Source: Calditerrivibrio sp. (GTDB lineage Bacteria; Chrysiogenota; Deferribacteres; Deferribacterales; Calditerrivibrionaceae). From it: a stretch of 59,932 nucleotides of DNA. The stretch covers positions 1-59,932 of the forward strand of contig JAOAHS010000011.1 in NCBI GenBank assembly GCA_026415135.1, given 5' to 3'. Below, in pieces: positions 46,988-54,595 of the stretch. Positions within the stretch are counted from its first letter, which is position 1, and each line of letters opens with the position of its first letter. The notes beneath the pieces were generated by a model. That model had not been told where the DNA came from and did no database searches. It was given only the letters and a program-made list of their open reading frames with translations. The translations under genes and the position numbers were made by a program.

Positions 46988-47309
46988 TTAGCTTATCCCT
47001 TTCCTTTCGTTGTTCACTTTTAGAAAACCCCTTTAGACTCATGTCGGTAGGGATACCTTGATGGATCTTATCTATTTCATCTTCGAAGTTGAAATAGTGA
47101 TGTGAGATCTGGATGATCTTTGGATGCTCTTGGAGCTTCTTGCAGAGAGCCTGCAAGGCAGCATCTGTTTCCTCTTCTATAACAATAATAATGCTGTTTT
47201 TTTCTTCTGATGCTGCATAAACTTTTATTTGAGGGTATTCCAGTAAAAAATCTGATACCTCTTTAAGACTTCCTTCTATACAAGCAACTACACTACCAGA
47301 AATAATCAT
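46977..47309 (-). CDS. napD: NapD-like chaperone for nitrate reductase maturation
   Basis: NapD binds the twin-arginine signal of NapA and holds back export until the cofactor is inserted. The 110-aa product has a ferredoxin-like beta-alpha-beta start (ISGSVVACIEGSLKEVSDFLLEYPQIKVYAASEEKNSIIIVIEEE), in line with NapD, and a charged tail of about 30 residues beyond the usual 85-90 aa. It lies between napA and napG, with GGAGG before its start. The preceding gap holds a strong hairpin. Confidence 0.82.
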   Translation of the reverse strand: MIISGSVVACIEGSLKEVSDFLLEYPQIKVYAASEEKNSIIIVIEEETDAALQALCKKLQEHPKIIQISHHYFNFEDEIDKIHQGIPTDMSLKGFSKSEQRKERDKLSEY

Positions 47310-47328
47310 GCTACCTCCTAAAAGAGAT

Positions 47329-47346
47329 GGGGGCTGATAAGCCCCC
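47329..47346 (-). other. Intercistronic hairpin between napA and napD
   Basis: GGGGGC (47329-47334), loop TGATAA, GCCCCC (47341-47346), six bases after the napA stop. On the transcribed minus strand the hairpin is followed by ATCTCTTTTAGGAGG, not an immediate T run, so it more likely protects napA mRNA from 3' decay or tunes napD translation than ends transcription. Confidence 0.6.
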
Positions 47347-47351
47347 TTATA

Positions 47352-49739
47352 CTAAGCAAATGGTTCGTTTACGTCTGAAATGTTGTATTTGTCTTTAAGT
47401 TTTATAGGTCCTGATATACGCTTGATCCTCACAGCTGCGACTTTGTACTCTGGTTCGAAGGAGCCTGGGTCGATTGCATCGTTGCAAACAAAATTGACCA
47501 TTCTATCCTTGTGTTGATCATGCATTGGGATAAAAAGTATACCCGGCAGCGATTTTTGGGTAACAAGGGCTGGTAGGATTACTTTACCCCTTTTGCTTTC
47601 TACTTCCACCATGTCACCGTTTGTTATGGAATACTTTTTAGCATCCTCAGGATGAATTTCCACATAGGCATAGGGATGTGCGCGGGCTATCTCAGGGATT
47701 CTATTTGTCATTGTACCTGTGTGCCACTGCTCAATTACACGACCGGTGGTGAGGAAGAATGGATAATCTTTATCTGGATTTTCCGCTGCTTCTTTATAGG
47801 GACGCAGGAAGATATTTGCCTTACCCTCATTTTTAGCATCCATATAGAAATAGATCTTTGCATCCGCAGGGATCTTCTTATCAAATTTTTCTAAAAAGCC
47901 CTTGTGTTCGAACATGGGGTCAAGACCTTTTACATACCTTCTCACTGTTCCTGGATGATTTGGGTATGGGCATGGCCATTGTATTCCGGCTTTAGATGCC
48001 TTTAATCTCTCATAGGAGACACCAGCAAAGGTGTGGTCTGTATCTTTTGTTACCCTTGTGTAGTCTTCCCAAGCCATAACACAGGCTTTTTCTATGTCAT
48101 CCATATTCCATGGGATTAGCTTTTCAAGACCCATCCTCTTTGCGATCTGGGCTGCAATCCAGAGGTCTGGTTTGGCTTCACCTGGTGGGTTTAAAGATTT
48201 TTCTGTGTGTTGGCTTCTTCTTTCAGAACATCCATAAACACCACCTTTTTCATATAAAAATGCTGCTGGCAATATTACATCTGCAAACTGAGTGGTTCTT
48301 GTGGGGAATATGTCGATAACCACAAGGAAGGCGTCCTTCATGTTTTTATGATATTTATGGGCATTTGGTAAAGATTGGGCTGGATTTGTGGTGCATACAA
48401 GCATAGCTTTTATTGGCTTTGTGCTATCGTTTTCTGCTCCGAGGCTTTCAAACATTTTGATAGTATGGAAACCTGGTTTTGGATCTATAGTGCCCTCGGG
48501 AAGTCCCCACTCTTTTTCCACATGGGCACGCCACTTGGCATTTGTAACAGGCTTTGTACCCGGCAAAAGATGGCATAAGGCACCAGTTTCTCTTACTCCA
48601 CCACAGGCGTTTGGTTGACCAGTCAAAGAGAAGGGTTCAGCACCGGGATAGCCTATCTGTCCGGTAATAAGGTGTAGGTTGTGCACCAAATTGTTTGCCC
48701 AAACACCCCTTGTCCTCTGGTTAAGTCCCATACACCATAGGGACATTGTGGGCCCGCTTTTGGCGAAAAGCTCCGCTGCTTTTTTAATGTTTTCAGCGGG
48801 ACATCTTGTTGTCTTTTCCACAGCTTCAGGAGTGAACTGTTCCAAAAATTTTACATAATGATCGAAATCGTATACCTTTTCACCATCTGTTATCCGGGTA
48901 TTTGTATCTATAAACTTTTTGTCATGCCACCCATTTTTGATGATCTCCAATGCCATGGCATGGAATATTGCAAGGTCAGTTCCAGGGTCTACTGGTAGCC
49001 ATAGATCAGCGATCTTTGATGTATTTGTTTTGCGGGGCTCACATACGATAACTTTTACCGAAGGATCGGACATTTTGCGCTTCATAATCCTTCTAAAGAT
49101 AATAGGATGTGCTTCGCTGGTGTTGGAACCAACAATGAAGAAGCATTTGGCATGCTCTATATCTTCATAACTACCAATCGGTTCATCTGATCCGTAAGTG
49201 GTGATATATCCTGCAACCGCACTTGCCATACACAGTCTTGGGTTACCTTCCACCATGTTGCTACGGAAACCACCTTTCCAGAGCTTGTTAAAGGTATAGG
49301 TTTCTTCAGTGGTTGCCTGCCCAGAGCCATAGTAGGCAACAGAATCTTTACCATATTTTTCGTGGAAGTATTTAAATTTGTTTGCCACGAGGTTCAAAGC
49401 TTCATCCCAGCTGACCCTTTTGAACTTGCCATCTGCTTGCTTGATCATTGGGTATTTTAATCTGTCTGGATGCTCGATTACTTTATAAACAAGAGCACCT
49501 TTTACACACAAGAATCCGAAGTTAGTTTTGGCTTCGGGGTTGCCTTTTATGGCTACAGCTTTTCCACCTTTTATGCCAAGGTAGATACCACAACCGGTCC
49601 CACAAAATCTACATACCCCTTTAACCCATTTGTCTACCTCTGCGTCTTTTGCGTTGACAGTTTTTGGCAAACTGATTCCTGCAGCTGCTGCTGTAGCTGC
49701 CGCCGCACTAAGCTTTATAAATTCTCTTCTTGTTAACAT
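47352..49739 (-). CDS. napA: Periplasmic nitrate reductase catalytic subunit NapA
   Basis: NapA reduces nitrate to nitrite with a Mo-bis-MGD cofactor. A twin-arginine signal (LTRREFIKLSAAAAT) starts the 795-aa chain. One [4Fe-4S] cluster site is CRFCGTGCG...FLCVKG (about residues 43-82), and the molybdenum-ligating cysteine is in NPRLCMASAVAGY. MopB substrate and cofactor motifs continue to the C-terminal dinucleotide-binding domain (FFLTTGRVIEQWHTGTMTNR). The length is between the monomeric Desulfovibrio NapA and the longer NapAB-type enzymes. An exact GGAGG site lies before the ATG. Confidence 0.95.
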   Translation of the reverse strand: MLTRREFIKLSAAAATAAAAGISLPKTVNAKDAEVDKWVKGVCRFCGTGCGIYLGIKGGKAVAIKGNPEAKTNFGFLCVKGALVYKVIEHPDRLKYPMIKQADGKFKRVSWDEALNLVANKFKYFHEKYGKDSVAYYGSGQATTEETYTFNKLWKGGFRSNMVEGNPRLCMASAVAGYITTYGSDEPIGSYEDIEHAKCFFIVGSNTSEAHPIIFRRIMKRKMSDPSVKVIVCEPRKTNTSKIADLWLPVDPGTDLAIFHAMALEIIKNGWHDKKFIDTNTRITDGEKVYDFDHYVKFLEQFTPEAVEKTTRCPAENIKKAAELFAKSGPTMSLWCMGLNQRTRGVWANNLVHNLHLITGQIGYPGAEPFSLTGQPNACGGVRETGALCHLLPGTKPVTNAKWRAHVEKEWGLPEGTIDPKPGFHTIKMFESLGAENDSTKPIKAMLVCTTNPAQSLPNAHKYHKNMKDAFLVVIDIFPTRTTQFADVILPAAFLYEKGGVYGCSERRSQHTEKSLNPPGEAKPDLWIAAQIAKRMGLEKLIPWNMDDIEKACVMAWEDYTRVTKDTDHTFAGVSYERLKASKAGIQWPCPYPNHPGTVRRYVKGLDPMFEHKGFLEKFDKKIPADAKIYFYMDAKNEGKANIFLRPYKEAAENPDKDYPFFLTTGRVIEQWHTGTMTNRIPEIARAHPYAYVEIHPEDAKKYSITNGDMVEVESKRGKVILPALVTQKSLPGILFIPMHDQHKDRMVNFVCNDAIDPGSFEPEYKVAAVRIKRISGPIKLKDKYNISDVNEPFA

Positions 49740-49758
49740 CTATGACCTCCAAAATTAA

Positions 49759-50121
49759 TTATTTGTTTAACTTATGGGCATTAAAGGTATGAGCCGGATG
49801 ACATGTAATGCAGGGGATATTCTTTTTGGTGAGGCTTTCAAATTGTGTTGAGTGACATTTTACACAGACAGCATTTTCTGGTACTTTTTTGAAAGTTGTC
49901 TCTTCACCGTGACAGACCTCACATTTGACTAAACCCAGTCCATGACCACTTTTCTCCCATTGCTGGTATTGAACAGTGCCGACATGACACGATTCACAAT
50001 TTTGATTCCCCATAGGGATGGGATGTTTGCCTGCTGGCTTGGCTTTAGTTTTACTAAAAACTGGAGTTGTAGCAAGTATTGCCATAATAGACAATAAAAT
50101 TACAAACTTAAAAAACTTCAT
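49759..50121 (-). CDS. Small periplasmic tetraheme cytochrome c of the nap cluster (NapM-like)
   Basis: The mature protein has four CxxCH heme-binding motifs (CESCH, CEVCH, CVKCH, CITCH) after a signal peptide (MKFFKFVILLSIMAILATTPVFS). I choose the ATG at 50121 because GGAGGTG lies five bases upstream; the ATG at 50133 contains that site itself. Its place directly before napA matches napM in the napCMADGH clusters of Desulfovibrio, where it is thought to carry electrons to NapA. No napC or napB is present. This cytochrome is therefore the most likely direct donor (inference). Confidence 0.85.
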   Translation of the reverse strand: MKFFKFVILLSIMAILATTPVFSKTKAKPAGKHPIPMGNQNCESCHVGTVQYQQWEKSGHGLGLVKCEVCHGEETTFKKVPENAVCVKCHSTQFESLTKKNIPCITCHPAHTFNAHKLNK

Positions 50122-50288
50122 AAACACCTCCATACTTTTCTTGTGTTATTATTATATGAAATATTGTAAGTATGGGTTAAATGTTGCAAATTTTATGTAA
50201 ATTTTGTAAAGAATATGTTTGTAAAATATGTTGCTCGTAAACTAACAAAAATGTAGACAATGTTATATTTTTGTGCTAATAAAAAATT

Positions 50289-50301
50289 GTATACAGTATA
50301 C
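50289..50301. promoter_or_regulatory. GTATAC-A-GTATAC palindrome upstream of the SfrB-like gene
   Basis: Two copies of the self-complementary hexamer GTATAC are separated by one A (50289-50294 and 50296-50301), 36 bases before the ATG. It lies in the 215-base divergent gap that also holds a minus-strand TATAAT (50156-50151) suitable for the nap promoter and a weak TAGACA-N17-TAATAA (50254-50282) for the plus strand. An operator role is plausible only. Confidence 0.4.
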
Positions 50302-50336
50302 CGAGGCAGTGGAAAAATTTTGATGGAGTAGCAGTT

Positions 50337-52277
50337 ATGGCAAAAGTATACTTTGGGTTTTGGAAAGGGAATTTGATAGATAACAGAGCTAAGTTGCCAG
50401 AAGAGTGGACTGAATCGCCTTTTAAGATCGATGATAAATTTAATGGGAAACCACTTAAGGCATTTGTAAATTGGGATGGATTTTTGGTGTTTGATAAAGA
50501 AGCGGATATATTGAAAACCCTTGCTGACTATATGTATGAGATAAGCAGTTATGGCTGCTGTGGAAGGTGTTTCCCAGGAAGAACGGGTACGAGGATCATC
50601 GCAGAAGAGCTTATGAAGCTTAGGGAGGACAGGTCAAACTCTGCACCCTTAGAGCTCATCAAAGATATGTGTTTATCTATAAACAAGGCTGCGAAGTGTA
50701 CTGTTGCGCCCACTGCGGTTATCCCAGTTATCGGTTTTATAGATCATTTTGCTGATGAGATAGGTAGAAATGTTAACAAAACATATAAATATGTAAGACA
50801 TCTGACTGCTCCATGCACTGCAGGTTGTCCTGCCAATGTGAAGATACCAGAGTTTATTGAGGCTATAAAGGATTATAGATTTGATGAGGCTCTTGCCATT
50901 ATTAGGGAAACAATGCCTTTGCCGGGTGTTTGTGGTAGGGTTTGTCCCCACCCCTGTGAGAAAAACTGTCGAAGGGGCCTAATAGATGATCCGGTAAATA
51001 TAATGGTTTTAAAAAGAACACCATGGGATTATGAGTACTACCATCATAAAGAACCGAAGATCCCTGTGTATAGAGAAAAAACAGATAAAAGGATCTGTAT
51101 CGTTGGAGCTGGGCCAGCTGGTCTTACGGCTGCCTATTACCTTGCTCAGCTTGGTCATAGTATAAAGATCTTTGATATGTTGCCCGAGCCGGGGGGGATG
51201 GTGGCAGTGGGTATCCCTGATTACAGACAGCCAAGAGAGCTTTTAAGAAGAGAAGTGGAGATAATTCAGTCGTTGGGTGTGGAGATACAGTATAACACAA
51301 AATTAGGCAGGGATATCTTCCTGGATGACCTAAAAAAAGAGTACGATGCAATTCTGATTGCTATTGGTGCTTTTAAAAGTAGAGAGATGGGGGTTGAGGG
51401 GGAAGATGCTGGATATGACGGCGTAATGAGCAGTGGTATAGACTTTTTGCAGGATTTTTCCTTAAAGAAACCAGTGAAAATTGGTAAAAGGGTAGTGGTT
51501 GTAGGTGGTGGTAATACAGCAATAGACTGCGTAAGGACTGCGCTTAGATTAGGTTGTACTGATGTTAATCTTGTGTATAGAAGATCGAGGGCTGAGATGC
51601 CTGCTGAGGATTATGAGGTGGCGGATGCTGAGGCGGAAGGTGTTAAATTCCACTTTTTAATAAACCCAATTAAAATAATAGCTGAAAACGGGAAGGTTGT
51701 TGGGATGGAATGCTTGAGGATGCAGCTGGGTGAGCCAGATGAATCTGGTAGAAGAAAGCCTGAGCCTGTTCCAGGTTCTAATTTTGTGATCGAATGCGAT
51801 ACGATAATACCAGCTATCGGCCAGTATCCTGATCTGAGCTTTTTAAAGGAGAGCGACGGGATCAAGGTTACCAAGTGGAATACTATTAGTGTAAAAGAAG
51901 ATCTGTATATGACAGATGTGCCGGGGATCTTTTCGGCAGGTGATTGTGAGTGGGGGCCAAATACTGTTGTAAAGGCTATAGGTGCAGGTAGATGGGCTGC
52001 GATAATGATGGATAGGTACCTTATGGAAGGGGATGTATATCTGACTGATGAAGAGAAACTGCAGTTGACCCTTTATAAAAACAAGGTATTTGATAAAACT
52101 GAAAAGGTTTGTGAAACCCCTACCATACATAGGGTTCATCAGGAAAAGTTGGATGTGCAGTATAGGCTGAAAAATTTTGAAGAGATAGAAAAACCTTATA
52201 CGGAGAAACAGGCATACTTAGAATCTACAAGGTGCTTGCGATGTATGAGAATGGCAATGGTAAGTTTAGGTGAATAA
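50337..52277 (+). CDS. SfrB-like NAD(P)H oxidoreductase: NuoF-type Fe-S domain fused to a GltD-type flavoprotein
   Basis: Residues 1-150 resemble the iron-sulfur end of NuoF (SYGCCGRCFPGRTGTRI with clustered cysteines). Residues 160-230 carry the GltD-type double [4Fe-4S] motif CTAGCPANVKIPEF and CGRVCPHPCEKNCRRG. An FAD-binding motif follows (IVGAGPAGLTAAYYLAQLG), then an NAD(P)H-binding one (VVVVGGGNTAIDCVRTALRLG) and the C-terminal cysteines RCLRCM. Size (646 aa) and layout fit SfrB of the Geobacter SfrAB NADPH-dependent soluble reductase. The partner gene follows by 18 bases. The physiological acceptor is unknown; ferric citrate reduction by SfrAB is in vitro work. A ferredoxin:NADP role is an alternative. 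Confidence 0.82.
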   Translation: MAKVYFGFWKGNLIDNRAKLPEEWTESPFKIDDKFNGKPLKAFVNWDGFLVFDKEADILKTLADYMYEISSYGCCGRCFPGRTGTRIIAEELMKLREDRSNSAPLELIKDMCLSINKAAKCTVAPTAVIPVIGFIDHFADEIGRNVNKTYKYVRHLTAPCTAGCPANVKIPEFIEAIKDYRFDEALAIIRETMPLPGVCGRVCPHPCEKNCRRGLIDDPVNIMVLKRTPWDYEYYHHKEPKIPVYREKTDKRICIVGAGPAGLTAAYYLAQLGHSIKIFDMLPEPGGMVAVGIPDYRQPRELLRREVEIIQSLGVEIQYNTKLGRDIFLDDLKKEYDAILIAIGAFKSREMGVEGEDAGYDGVMSSGIDFLQDFSLKKPVKIGKRVVVVGGGNTAIDCVRTALRLGCTDVNLVYRRSRAEMPAEDYEVADAEAEGVKFHFLINPIKIIAENGKVVGMECLRMQLGEPDESGRRKPEPVPGSNFVIECDTIIPAIGQYPDLSFLKESDGIKVTKWNTISVKEDLYMTDVPGIFSAGDCEWGPNTVVKAIGAGRWAAIMMDRYLMEGDVYLTDEEKLQLTLYKNKVFDKTEKVCETPTIHRVHQEKLDVQYRLKNFEEIEKPYTEKQAYLESTRCLRCMRMAMVSLGE

Positions 52278-52295
52278 ATATTTAAGAGGTAAGCT

Positions 52296-54506
52296 ATGCC
52301 AGAAGTGATAATCAATGGAAATAGTTATAGGTTCGAAGAGGGAGAGACCATTCTTGATATAGCAAAAAGAAATGATATTCAAATACCTGTAATGTGTTAC
52401 CTCGAACACATTACCCCAACAGGGGCCTGTAGATTGTGCCTTGTTGAGGTGGAGGGGTATTCGAAACCGATGGCTGCTTGCGTTACCTATGCGGTGGATG
52501 GAATGAAGGTACTTACTGATACTGAGGAAGTGAGAAAACAAAGAAATAGAATGATGGAGTTTATTCTAATAAAACATCCCCTCGATTGTCCGGTATGTGA
52601 TAAAGCTGGTGAATGTATGCTTCAGGATACGGCTTACAGCTTTGGCATCAGAGAGGAATCTGTGAAATCCCAGAAACCAAACAAGCCTGTTTTTGATTGG
52701 AGTATGATAGTTCATGATGCAAACCTATGTATACTTTGTGAAAGATGTGTCAAAGTCTGCCATGAAATAACTGGGAACAGTGCCCTGAAGATAGAGGATA
52801 GAGGGTTTAATAATATCATTGTTCCAGTTAAGGGTGAAACCTTAAATTGCGATTTTTGTGGATTGTGCGTGGATTTTTGTCCTGTAGGTGCTCTGCTGGA
52901 CAAGCCTTACAAACATAGTGTTCGCAGTTGGGATCTTGAAAAGATAAAAAGTGTTTGTGTGATGTGCCCATTGGGGTGTAATGTGGAATACGATGTGAAG
53001 GAGGATGAGGTCTACAGGGCGAGGTCAACATGTGATACCTTTATATGTGCGTTGGGCAGATACACCTACAAACATCCGGATAACCCTGCGAGGATAACTT
53101 ACCCTTCAGAAAACAGTGGAGGGTTTAAACAGATTGCGTTAGAGGATCTTATACAAAAAGTGGCTACCAACATCAGATCTGCTGTAAACAATTATAAAAG
53201 CGATTCAATAGCGTTGCTTTTGGGTAGTAGATTGCCAACAGAGGCTATTTTTGCGTACAAGCGTTTTGCTGAAAAAAATGGGTTCAGGGTTTTATCAGAT
53301 GTGGATTTTGAGGCAAACGGTTATTATGAGCTATACTATAAAAAGTTTGGTTCATTTGCCAGCAAAGGCGGTATAAGTGAGATAAAGAATTCTGATCTTA
53401 TATTTGTAATAGGATCAGATCTTTCTACTGAGGCTTTGGGGATCAAGTGGAATATCATGAATGCAGTGATAAAAAACAACTCTAGACTTGTTACCATAGG
53501 CCTTAAACGTTACGAATATGATTTCTTTACTGATGCCTCACTGCTTGCAGATTATGGTAACTTTGCAAGTATATTCGAACAAATTAAAAATGGCTCAGAT
53601 CAGATTTCAAAGGATATCTTAGAATATATAGCTAAAGCAAATAGGGTGACCATTATTGTAGGCAATGAATATATAAATGCTGAGACCCAGCTCGAATCTG
53701 TGTTTGCCTTTGCTGATTTTATTGGTCAGGAGAAGTTACACTGTTTTATAAATGTAAGCGACAAAACAAATATAAACGCCATATTTAAAGCTGGGCTTGG
53801 GACAAAAAGATCTGAAACAGCTAAGTTTTTGACAGATCTTGAGGATGATAAGATAAAGGTTATTATATCTGCAGCATTTTATCCCTACAACACCTTTGGA
53901 ACATATAAGCGATTAGCAAAATCGATTTCAAAAGCTGAGCTAATAGCAGTGGATATGTACGAGAATGACTTTACTAAAAATGCTAAATACTTTATCCCTG
54001 TGGCTTCGTCTTTAGAAGCTGAGTATAGCTACCTGACGTTGGATGGAAGATTAGTAAAGACTAAACAGGTATTAAATCGTAGGGGAGCATCGTTAACGGA
54101 CGTTGAGTTTGTGGGTATGTTGTCTAAAGCATTTGATGATAACATTCCTACTAGTGGTGCCCTTTATTTTGACAGCTTTGTATCTGGTAAAAATGGTATC
54201 CCTGCAATAACCTTCGAAGAGATCGATGGCACCATTAGGATAACCGAAGATCTCCAGTATAACATAACTTCATATACCTACAACGAACCACCTAAGGGGA
54301 CAAAAGAGGTGTATGTCAACTCTAAATATCACAATGGGATACTTACAAAATATGCTGCAGTAAAGTGTGAAGATGAGTTATGTAAGAGAGATTATTATTT
54401 TGAGCCGTCAGCACAGATCATATCCGGGCCGGATGCCTGTTATGCTGGTAGCTGTAGTATTAGTACTTCGGTTGCTAAAGGGGTTGTTTTAATTCCAAAA
54501 GTGTGA
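52296..54506 (+). CDS. SfrA-like NuoG/formate-dehydrogenase-type Fe-S oxidoreductase subunit
   Basis: The 736-aa protein starts with a NuoG-like [2Fe-2S] domain (VMCYLEHITPTGACRLCLVEVEG, then AACVTYA) and a His-Cys3 [4Fe-4S] motif (HPLDCPVCDKAGECMLQ). Two ferredoxin-type clusters follow (CILCERCVKVC and CDFCGLCVDFCPVGAL), then another four-cysteine motif (CVMCPLGCNVEYD...STCDTFICALG). The C-terminal half is a molybdopterin-oxidoreductase-like fold, but I cannot identify a molybdenum ligand, as in NuoG. With the SfrB-like protein it would form a cytoplasmic NAD(P)H-linked complex. A terminator follows. Confidence 0.82.
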   Translation: MPEVIINGNSYRFEEGETILDIAKRNDIQIPVMCYLEHITPTGACRLCLVEVEGYSKPMAACVTYAVDGMKVLTDTEEVRKQRNRMMEFILIKHPLDCPVCDKAGECMLQDTAYSFGIREESVKSQKPNKPVFDWSMIVHDANLCILCERCVKVCHEITGNSALKIEDRGFNNIIVPVKGETLNCDFCGLCVDFCPVGALLDKPYKHSVRSWDLEKIKSVCVMCPLGCNVEYDVKEDEVYRARSTCDTFICALGRYTYKHPDNPARITYPSENSGGFKQIALEDLIQKVATNIRSAVNNYKSDSIALLLGSRLPTEAIFAYKRFAEKNGFRVLSDVDFEANGYYELYYKKFGSFASKGGISEIKNSDLIFVIGSDLSTEALGIKWNIMNAVIKNNSRLVTIGLKRYEYDFFTDASLLADYGNFASIFEQIKNGSDQISKDILEYIAKANRVTIIVGNEYINAETQLESVFAFADFIGQEKLHCFINVSDKTNINAIFKAGLGTKRSETAKFLTDLEDDKIKVIISAAFYPYNTFGTYKRLAKSISKAELIAVDMYENDFTKNAKYFIPVASSLEAEYSYLTLDGRLVKTKQVLNRRGASLTDVEFVGMLSKAFDDNIPTSGALYFDSFVSGKNGIPAITFEEIDGTIRITEDLQYNITSYTYNEPPKGTKEVYVNSKYHNGILTKYAAVKCEDELCKRDYYFEPSAQIISGPDACYAGSCSISTSVAKGVVLIPKV

Positions 54507-54509
54507 TAT

Positions 54510-54533
54510 GGCCGGGGCTTTACCCGGCCTTTT
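54510..54533 (+). terminator. Terminator-like hairpin after the SfrA-like gene
   Basis: GGCCGGG (54510-54516), a six-base loop, CCCGGCC (54523-54529) and four T residues. The stem is very stable, but the T run is short. It is three bases past the stop codon. Confidence 0.7.
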
Positions 54534-54560
54534 GATAGATAAAGGGCTGTACATTTGAAG

Positions 54561-54589
54561 TTGATTTTTTTTGTTTCGCGTCATATAAT
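54561..54589 (+). promoter_or_regulatory. Sigma-70 promoter of the sensor kinase, leaderless geometry
   Basis: TTGATT (54561-54566) and a perfect TATAAT (54584-54589) are 17 bases apart. Six bases separate the -10 from the kinase ATG at 54596, which has no ribosome-binding site (TTACCC precedes it). The transcript should start at the A of the start codon. Confidence 0.6.
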
Positions 54590-54595
54590 TTACCC

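Noticed and set aside
50173-50188. Second sigma-54-like promoter (TGG-N9-TTGCA) upstream of the SfrB-like gene
   Set aside because: GG and GC are 12 bases apart, but the CAC part of the -24 element is absent (TGGGTTA), and the site is about 150 bases before the gene.
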